A stretch of 64,000 bases of DNA from assembly GCA_961205875.1 (NCBI GenBank), contig OY540810.1:8680001-8744000 (forward strand), read 5' to 3'. Positions 56,600 to 64,000 of the stretch are shown piece by piece. Under the pieces are notes generated by a model that was not told the origin of the DNA, made no database searches, and was given only the letters and a program-made list of their open reading frames with translations. This DNA is from Sialis fuliginosa. Lineage: Eukaryota > Arthropoda > Insecta > Megaloptera > Sialidae. The first letter of the stretch is position 1. Every line of letters starts with the position of its first letter. The translations under genes and the position numbers were made by a program.

Positions 56600-56905
56600 A
56601 GCTCCTTGACCAATCAGCGTTGGCGCGGGAATTGAAGTCACCACGAAGACGTATTCAAATGTTATAAATGTATAATAGAATATCAATTACAAAAAAATCC
56701 TTCATTTATTCTTGTTGTCGTATTTTTTGATATTTTAACAACACATACAATCAAAGAAGTACATACAAATTCGACAATGGAACATCATAGAAAGCTGTCA
56801 AAAACTCAAAACCACAGAACATATTGCCAACTTAAGAATAGTAAAAATGACACTTCCCGAATAGACAAAATTGCCTGTGATAGCTTTTTCATGATTTTGC
56901 AATGT
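56600..56905. mobile_element. Dispersed repeat family I, copy 1 (with internal inverted repeat)
   Basis: AGCTCCTTGACCAATCAGCG, then TTGGCGCGGGAATTGAAGTC and ACCACGAA, is shared with 61563-61612. Further in, ACAAATTCGACAATGGAACA and TTGCAATGTCGAATTTGT form an inverted pair; the right member matches 61636-61710 in reverse. It includes a CCAAT box motif (56610-56616) and a CRE-like TGAAGTCA (56633-56640). Confidence 0.6.
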
Positions 56906-58374
56906 CGAATTTGTACTATGTATCTATAGTTTATGTCCCATTCATTTTATTCTATCTTTTATTAGTTTGCAGAAATATGATTTAATAAAATAAAAATCAC
57001 GTACACTGTTCACTGTCAGGATTATGTATAAGAAAGTTTCGTGGCTCCCATGGCAGATATTTTAACTTTAAGGAACCTTTTTAATTTTTTAATTGCATGT
57101 ATGTACTATATACATATGTATGTACTTATACTTGTATAAACTTTCTTAGAAAATAAGTGACATACACAAGTACTTAATGTATCATAATACAACATTACTT
57201 GTAATTATGGACTTACTTTTAGAATACTAATATATGTATGTATATAAATAGTTAGATACTTCCATCAAAGTAAATATACAAACCGCACACGCACGCATAC
57301 AAATATTTTACGATATAATTAATTTGATTATGTTCTTCTAGGTATAATTAATTAAAATAAAATAACAAGCTTTACATATAAATTAGTGTCAATTATATTT
57401 TAACCATATAATTTTCAAGTCGCAAATTAGAATGTAAACATATTAATACTAATTCTGTGTTAATAAATTACAAAATACCTTTGTTGTTATAAATAACGTC
57501 GTTTTTTCGCCCTCTATAAAATATTTTTCAATGAAAAATGTTTTATATATAGAGAAAATAAATATAGAATGTGCAGCGTGAGCGTCTAAAATAATTCTCA
57601 AAAACTGAATTAATATTTATATTTTTAAACTTAATTTTCAATTTTTTCTGTTCTCTATAAAATATTTTTCAATGAAAACTTGACTTTGAAATATAGCGGT
57701 TCGGTTCGGGTTCAGGTTAATGAAAAATACGGGTTTTTTCGGGTTTACGGTTCAGGTTCGAGTTCAGGTTCAAGTCTCTGATTTCAAACCATTCAAAAAT
57801 TATTTAGGTGGCCCAGAACTTTTAGTAGGCATTGTATATGCCTTCTTATATGGAGTAAAGAGAACAGTATCAAAATATATGTGAACAAGTTTAAAATGCT
57901 TAAACTCCATTACTCTGAATTAACTCGTCGCTGCTAAAAGTGTCAATCTGAAGATAAGAGGATAATGAGCAACAAAAAATCCAGAATTACTCTGTTAATC
58001 GTCTTGTTATAGATTAATTAGCGCAAATAGAGATTGTGGTGTAAATTGCTAAATAAATAATCAACTATTCATTTGCGATTTTTACTGGATAAATACACAT
58101 ATATTATGATAATATGTATAACATCTACAATTATGACAAAATAGTAACGATTATTTTTAGAGCTTTTAAATAAAAATTAAAGTATTAATTCTAAATGAAG
58201 TGTAAAATATGCACAATAGGGTATTTGATACATATGTTGTTTCCTCGTAATATCGAAGATACGAGAAGCTTTGTGATCGTTTTAAAATGAGACAAAAAAA
58301 GTGTTCTCCGATTTCAAAATTTTAAATTGATTTTTCCATTTTAGGTCAAATCGAACGCTTTTCGTGTCTGTTTG
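56906..58374. other. AT-rich intergenic DNA
   Basis: At 57530-57780 a block with 'CGGTTCGGTTCGGGTTCAGG' recalls the CGAACCGGAAC ends of the hAT family at 21676 but has no defined ends. No gene. Confidence 0.4.
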
Positions 58375-59010
58375 TCTGGGTGTGAGTGTATATGTCCCCT
58401 GAATCCTTGTCACACGCATAATTCATGAATTACTATACCGATATTGGTGAAACTTGGTTGGATGATTGATTCTAGCTTCAGGACGGTCCCATTTCAAAAT
58501 CATCAAAATCGTATGTAAGGAGGAGGGGTGACATCCCAAAATATTTATTTTTACAAGATGTCTCAAGGACGACACATGTTACGTGAAAATTTTTTAGAAT
58601 CTTTTTTACAAAGCATTCAATTTCCTATAATATATGTAGGTCTATAACGTTTGTTGTAAAATATTCCCTTGCAATGATTTATCTCAATTTTATTTTTAAA
58701 AATCGTCATTTGTTTTTTTTTTTAATTGGTATTTTCTTTGACATATTAAATGTAATTTTGACGTTCGCATAAATTTAGATTTAGATTGATATTGTCGAAA
58801 AATTAAAAATATACGAAAAAATAATCAGGTGCGTCTTAAGAAAAATTTCGAACTAATATTTTTTTAATAAAATTGTATAAAAACTAAATGGTTAACCAAT
58901 TCCAGGCAATTTTTCTGAACACTTTATCGGTTTTTATTTAAATTGTTCAATAATTAACTACCTTTGATGAATTTAGCACGAGGAAGCACTGTGCATTTAC
59001 TTGACAGATG
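58375..59010 (-). mobile_element. Helitron-like family A, long inverted copy
   Basis: On the minus strand GCACAGTGCTTCCTCGTGCT, 'AACAATTTAAATAAAAACCG', 'ATTGCCTGGAATTGGTTAAC' and 'TAATTCATGAATTATGCG'-type blocks follow the copy at 39455-39980 in order. Termini were not found. Confidence 0.55.
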
Positions 59011-59021
59011 TTTTTTTTATA

Positions 59022-59332
59022 TCTATTTAATAATAAATTCCAAAATGTTGTAAAAAGTATAGTAGGTATACATATGTTACCATAATATATATACAAAAAA
59101 ATGTTTTTTTTTACGTGAAATAAATCAGTATTTTAATATTAAACCCAATTAAAGAAATAATTTTAACCTGTTTGTCACGTGATTATAAACGCGTCTGGTA
59201 CATCAGTCAGTAGTATGTCATCAGAAAACAGCTACACTGTCAAAATACTCAATCGTTATTGGTTAGGTTAGATTTTAGTTTGTTTACTGATGTCTGACGT
59301 CACGGATACCACGTTACTTTGAATTAATGTTA
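59022..59332 (+). repeat. Dispersed repeat family J, copy 2
   Basis: It matches 22375-22660 in order (AAAATGTTGTAAA, CCTGTTT, 'AACGCGTCTGG', GTCTGACGTCACGGATACCA). A perfect TGACGTCA lies at 59295-59302. It abuts the GAGACGAG element at 59333. Confidence 0.6.
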
Positions 59333-59500
59333 TGACGAAACGAGATCGAAATCGAGACGAGATGGCTTGCAATTCTACGAGACGAAATCGAGATGAAAAA
59401 AAATTGAAAAATTCGAGACCGATAGAAGCTTAGATAATTTTCAAAAACCGAGTCGAGACAAAACTTACCCGACTCTCGTATCGTTTCGTGTGCAGCCCTA
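59333..59500 (-). mobile_element. TIR element of the GAGACGAGAC family, short copy
   Basis: On the minus strand it begins TAGGGCTGCACACGAAACGA and ends in GATTTCGATCTCGTTTCGTC, with GTCTCGACTCGG inside. Related to 11285-12127. No target duplication seen. Confidence 0.6.
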
Positions 59501-59689
59501 ATTAAACTCAACTTCAATTTTCCTACGAATTAGGGTAATAATTAAGCATACATTATTTCATACACATTAAATATTATTGCTGTGCACAATAAAATTTTAC
59601 TATATGTGCATTAAAATTACACGTTTCGTGCATTAAAATTACTATTTTGTGTAATAAAATTTTAATTGTTATATTAACGCAACCATTTA

Positions 59690-60850
59690 AAACAACAGAG
59701 GCGCGATATGAAAGTCGGGGGCCTCAGACAATAAATATTTCAGGTCCATTTTTCGTCGAATAAAATTTGTTTAAAGATACCAACATTAAAAAAAACATTT
59801 TACAATGCCTAAAGACCTTTTTTAAACATACATTTGGGTAGTCCTTAAATGGGCTTAGAACGAATTTTGACTGGGCCACCCAACAAATTAGCTCCAAATA
59901 ATTCAAAAAAAGTGCGGAAAAAATTTCAGCTCTCTATATTAAAAAAAAGTCAATACCAGAGGAGAGTGATTTTAATTTTTTTTTAAATCAAACTTGTGAT
60001 TCAACGTTGACAGCTGTATGGGTCATTTCATCAAGAGAAAATTAAAAAAAATATATTTAATTTCTATATAATTTTTTCAAAAAAACATTTTACAATGAAA
60101 ATATTGATCTTGAAATAAAAAATTTTGATTCTAAAATTAAACGTGATCATTACATATCAAATATTAACTGGCGCGACCCATCTTTTTTTTCAATTTTAAT
60201 TTTAGAATCAATTTTTTTTATTTCAAGATCAAACATTTTTATGACAAAATTATCCAGGAATCATATAATTTTTTTTCCCCTAGAAATGACCCAATGGGCC
60301 ATATAGCTATCAATGTTGAATCACAAGTTTTTTATTTATCCATTTAGATATGAAAGAGAAGTACCAGGAATGCATTCATGAGTAGGTATTCTAGATTTTT
60401 AGAAAGAGTTTAAGACGCTCTACTACGCAAGTCAATCGAAAGAACAAGTGTATTTAAATGGGAAAATCACTCCCCTCTGGTAATGGCCAATTTTTAATAT
60501 AGAGAACTAAAACTTTTTACACATTTTTTTGAATTATTTAGAGCTAATTTGAGGGGCGGTCCAGTCAAAATTCGTCCTAACCCAATTTAAGGACCACCCA
60601 AATATACATAGAATTTTGTATGTACTTCTTTCCTCCGCTCGGACCCAGATACCTTTTTGGCGCCCCTGAAAAACATAAAGTAATATAATATATTATAGAA
60701 TATCTTGGGGCCATTTGGCGCCCCTTTGCGAGTAGCGCCCGGGGCTTGATAGACCCCCTGCCCCCCCCCTCGCTGCGCCACTGCCGGGCCCCTCTTTATC
60801 TCGGGGTCCTATATAAGCAGTTGCCTAATGTGTCTACTATGTAACACGTC
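59690..60850. mobile_element. Large degenerate foldback, possibly nested hAT elements
   Basis: Left arm (about 59832-60030) and right arm (about 60285-60605) are inverted: 'GGGTAGTCCTTAAATGGG', AATTTTGACTGGGCCACCCA, 'TTAGCTCCAAATAATTC' and AAACTTGTGATTCAACGTTG recur inverted on the right. The outer left end is CAGAGGCGCGATATG; CAGTGGCGCAGCGAGGG (other strand) ends at 60784 after a C9 tract, and CAGTGACGTG (other strand) at about 60855. CAGTG-type ends suggest hAT, with one element inside another; 8-bp duplications were not found. Confidence 0.55.
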
Positions 60851-60855
60851 ACTGA

Positions 60856-61559
60856 TGTACAAAAAGGTAAATCAAGAACATTATTGTTAGTTCCTATAAA
60901 GCTTTTGGTATTATTTGATATTCGATTACATGAAAAAAATGTCATTCTTGATTTACTCCACTCTGACAGATTAAAAACAATCTATAGAGTTTTTAATACG
61001 ATTATGGTTTCAAAACATCGTTTTCTTGTTTTGTCAGTTTGATATCACAAAGACATCATTTTTATAATGAAGAGTAGTAAAAAAATAAGTTGACAAACAA
61101 ACATAAAACATTTTTGTACTAAAGAAAATATTATATTTCTTGTAAAAATCATTATTGAGAGTATTCTTAAATACTTTTTTTTTATTTAAAACATTTTACT
61201 GATACAATTCAATAATACAATAAACAAATTAAAACGAATAATAAAAACTTTTCAGAAAAAAGTTGTTCAGTTTTAACGGGGGCAATATCAAGACATTTTT
61301 TTATTTATTGATGTTTTTTAATGGAATCTTTTATTTTTCCATATTTTTGTTTTGAGGATCTGATTCTACGTAAACAACAAGTAACTTTTGTCCGAAACAT
61401 AAAAAACATTTTTTAAGAATATTCTTTGTTTATTTTGTCTTCTTACTTTTTTTATTTAAAAAAATTTTTTTTGAAAAATTGCCTTGAATTAAAAAATGTT
61501 TCAGGTAAAGTTTCTTATTTTTTCCCGTAGAACTCAAGATATATAAAGCAAGGTACGCT
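60856..61559. other. AT-rich intergenic DNA
   Basis: No feature recognised; many A/T homopolymers. Confidence 0.45.
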
Positions 61560-61710
61560 CATCAGCTCCTTGACCAATCAGCGTTGACGCGGGACTTGAC
61601 GTCACCACGAATAGATATTCAATTTGAAGTACAAATTCAATATTAAAAAATCATTAAAAAAAAGCAGTCAATGACAATTTGGTGTATTCGAAAAGCGTCA
61701 TTTTTACTAA
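61560..61710. repeat. Dispersed repeat family I, copy 2
   Basis: CAGCTCCTTGACCAATCAGC, GTTGACGCGGGAC, TTGACGTCACCACGAA and, further on, GTACAAATTC with GTGTATTCGAAAAGCGTCAT match family I copy 1. It contains a CCAATCA motif (61574-61580) and a perfect TGACGTCA (61597-61604). Confidence 0.6.
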
Positions 61711-63082
61711 ACAACTTATTTTTTAAAATAAAAATCCATAACGTTTTACTTCGAACACCCAATATAGGTATTTCTATAATAAAATAATCTATTGAAAATA
61801 TAACAAGATGAAGCCATTAAAAATCATACAGTTACTGAATAAATTCTAAATATAAATTGATATATTCTTTAAATGTCTGATTCACTGACTGATAAAACTC
61901 CAATATGTTTTATTTATGCCCATTCTAAATGAAAACAGACATTGCTTTTGAAAGTTTCAACCAAAAGATATTACTTATCTTCTATTTGGTTTCTCGAATT
62001 CATCAAGACATCTCAATGAATGCACTATTTCCAATATAAACTTGTAAAGTACGACTCTATTAATTACTGTAATTAATTATTTTATTTATTCTACAATATA
62101 TTGATTCAATGTACACATGAATAATAATTAATTTAGTTGGGTCTACTGTTATTTTCGTCGAAACCGTATTGAAAATTGGATTAAAAAAACGTATTATTTA
62201 ATTTAGGGAAATGTTGACTTTCTGTTTTTCCGATAAATATTTTGGAAAATTTCATTGGTAAAATAGATTTTAACACGCTGATTTTCAAATACGTCAACAA
62301 AAATAAATTCGACTACCAATTCAAAAGTTATGGCCATTTTTTTTGTTTATTTTGAAAAAAATAAAACGATATACAAGATACAGTTCTGCGGTTCGAAAAT
62401 TTCGATTTTTCACTTTATTTCCTATAAAATAAACAGGTAAATATAACATATAAACATAAATGCAAAATTTGTATTAAAATTGCATGATTCAAATTTTAAT
62501 TTTTCGAGTTAGGGTTTTGGTTCCGGTTTGGGTTTCCTGCTCTGAGATATAAATTTTATTGCACATGTATAATTTAAGTATCTCAAAACAACATTTTTTA
62601 AATTCGTTTTATGTTTTTTATCTTAAATTTCTTTATAAAATATTTATAAGAATAATATTATTATTTTTATAATTCACAGAGAAAATAAGTACGCTATAAT
62701 TTGCATTTGAATTTTATACAGAAAACATATTTTTTATAACATGAAAAAGAATTTACAATTTAATGTCATTAATAATTAACATCCATGGTACATTCTAAAA
62801 CATTTGAAGTCATATGGGCGTTTGAATTGCCGAACATTTCTTCACATATTACAGTTTAGAGCGTTCATTAAATTAATGAAGTTCCAACACTTTTTACGAA
62901 ATCCCATCGGTAATCGGAAACTTTATTAGTTGATTTCCCGAGTTTTCCACATTCGTTTAAAAGATCGTTCAACTGGAATATATGCGACATTTACCCTGTT
63001 CCAGATTATTGTTATTTTAAATTATACCATAATTAAATCAAATTAATCATACATCAAAGAAATATTAATAATGTAAATCATA
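61711..63082. other. Intergenic DNA
   Basis: No gene. 62840-62995 is somewhat richer in GC and looks single-copy in the window. Nothing else recognised. Confidence 0.4.
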
Positions 63083-63827
63083 TAAGGTAAATTCGCCAAA
63101 TTTCGCCCCCAGTTCTAATTTTGTCCCCTTGTCTATCTCTGAAATAACCAGTACCATCTCAAATCAATCCCTGGAACTAAAAATATTTAACATTTCATGG
63201 CCATTTTGGTAATTTTGAAGGCGATAGCTCAAATCTGCTTTGTGGTTTTTTTAAATAAAAATAAGGTTAACGGTGATATTTTTGATCAAATGTATTTTTA
63301 TTATAATTATATTAGATATATGCATTGTAGTTTACATAAAATCTCAATATATCTTTCGTTATTTCTAATGAAAAAAAAAATTCAAATTCGAGATAAAAAT
63401 CCTAATATCGTCCTCCAACGGTAGTTTAATATCGTCCCGGGGACGATATTAGGAACCATGTTATTTTTTCAATTATTTTATTTTATTTTCAAGTAGACAA
63501 TGTACAAAATCCGGGCCCTACATTTACATATATATATGCTCTGCCTACCTTGAGGACTGATTTTCAATTTATGACTTTTAAACCTGATCAAAAGTATATA
63601 TTTTTCATAATAGTTTCTATAGTTTATGTGATTATGTGATAATGTACATAACCCTAATATTGTACTTGAGGACGATATTTGGAGCTCAAATGTTATTTTG
63701 TCAAACTATTTAAAATAAAGGTATAAATTGTTGATAATACTGCCTTTTTATTTTTGATATATCTCTAAAAATATCGAAAATATATAGAATTTTTAAAAAG
63801 GAGACGGTATTTGGCGACTATACCTTA
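63083..63827. mobile_element. MITE with CGCCAAAT ends and competing hairpins
   Basis: The ends TAAGGTAAATTCGCCAAAT and TAAGGTATAGTCGCCAAAT (other strand) form an inverted repeat bounding 745 bp. The interior has several copies of CCTAATATCGTCC in both orientations, including the 25-bp palindrome TAATATCGTCCC-G-GGGACGATATTA (63427-63451). The 75-codon frame at 63197-63424 is fortuitous. No target duplication longer than 2-3 bp is evident. Confidence 0.65.
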
Positions 63828-64000
63828 TGTCATTTTCTTATTAAAGAAAAAACTCTTTTTGAAACATAATAAAATCAGTTGATGCATTAGAGAGCTACAG
63901 AAGAACAATAGTATATTCTTTATCCCCATAGGGAAAAGCTAGTATTTTTAATGCATCGAAATCAGTTGATACAATAAAAAACTACAGACGAACAAATATA

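Noticed and set aside
1-64000. CRISPR array, bacterial operon or phage features
   Set aside because: No spaced direct repeats, no dense coding and no ribosome-binding sites; repeat content is of animal type.

Overview
This is an AT-rich (roughly 30% GC by eye) stretch of eukaryotic, almost certainly insect, nuclear DNA. Lepidoptera is the best guess: several dispersed repeats (the 'ACTAATATTATAAATGCGAAAG...TTGTTACCT', 'GGCCAAGTGCG...GGGTTCCGTA' and 'CTGACTGACTGA...' families) are of kinds I know from moth and butterfly intergenic DNA. That is recalled knowledge, not a database result. I can defend no intact host protein-coding gene, rRNA or tRNA. The open frames are short, rich in F/I/L/Y/K/N codons, and mostly fall in repeats or in AT-rich filler.

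What fills the window is a nested graveyard of mobile elements. (1) Helitron-like non-autonomous elements in four end-families: A (430-525, 6517-6805, 19520-20888, 39455-39980, 58375-59010), B (5212-5470, 16451-16650, 17685-17943, 28169-28485, 48022-48297), C (12940-13325, 14635-15513, 23777-24119, 25480-26225, 51782-52455) and D (11429-11909, pieces near 30225-30990 and 54775-55070). Complete copies begin with TC, end with a small hairpin plus CTAG (or CTGG), and mostly sit between A and T. (2) hAT-type MITEs with clear 8-bp target duplications (1970-2506, 10186-10821, 13616-14043, 21676-22069, 27024-27502, 34115-34452). (3) A Mutator-like foldback with 132-bp arms and a 9-bp duplication (30341-30805). 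(4) A Harbinger-like MITE (12225-12715), a TTAA-flanked element (43958-44706), a CACTA-like foldback (25568-25978), two mariner-like TA-flanked elements (26985-27640, 48873-49375) and several degenerate foldbacks. (5) A 5'-truncated Penelope-like retroelement (20138-20820) with a GIY-YIG nuclease remnant, a 14-bp target duplication and a hammerhead-ribozyme-like motif at its 3' end.

Many elements are nested, which gives relative ages: the Penelope copy sits in a Helitron, a Helitron sits in a TIR element (11285-12127), a hAT MITE in a mariner-like element (26985-27640), a hAT MITE in another palindromic MITE (21631-22210), and a CACTA-like foldback in a Helitron (25480-26225).

A few stretches do not look repetitive and are richer in GC and CpG (17280-17580, 39010-39320, 44760-44985, 31020-31830). 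They are the best places to look for host promoters, non-coding exons or conserved elements, but the sequence alone does not prove any. Assignments to superfamilies rest on terminal motifs and target duplications seen here; ages and functions are inference.
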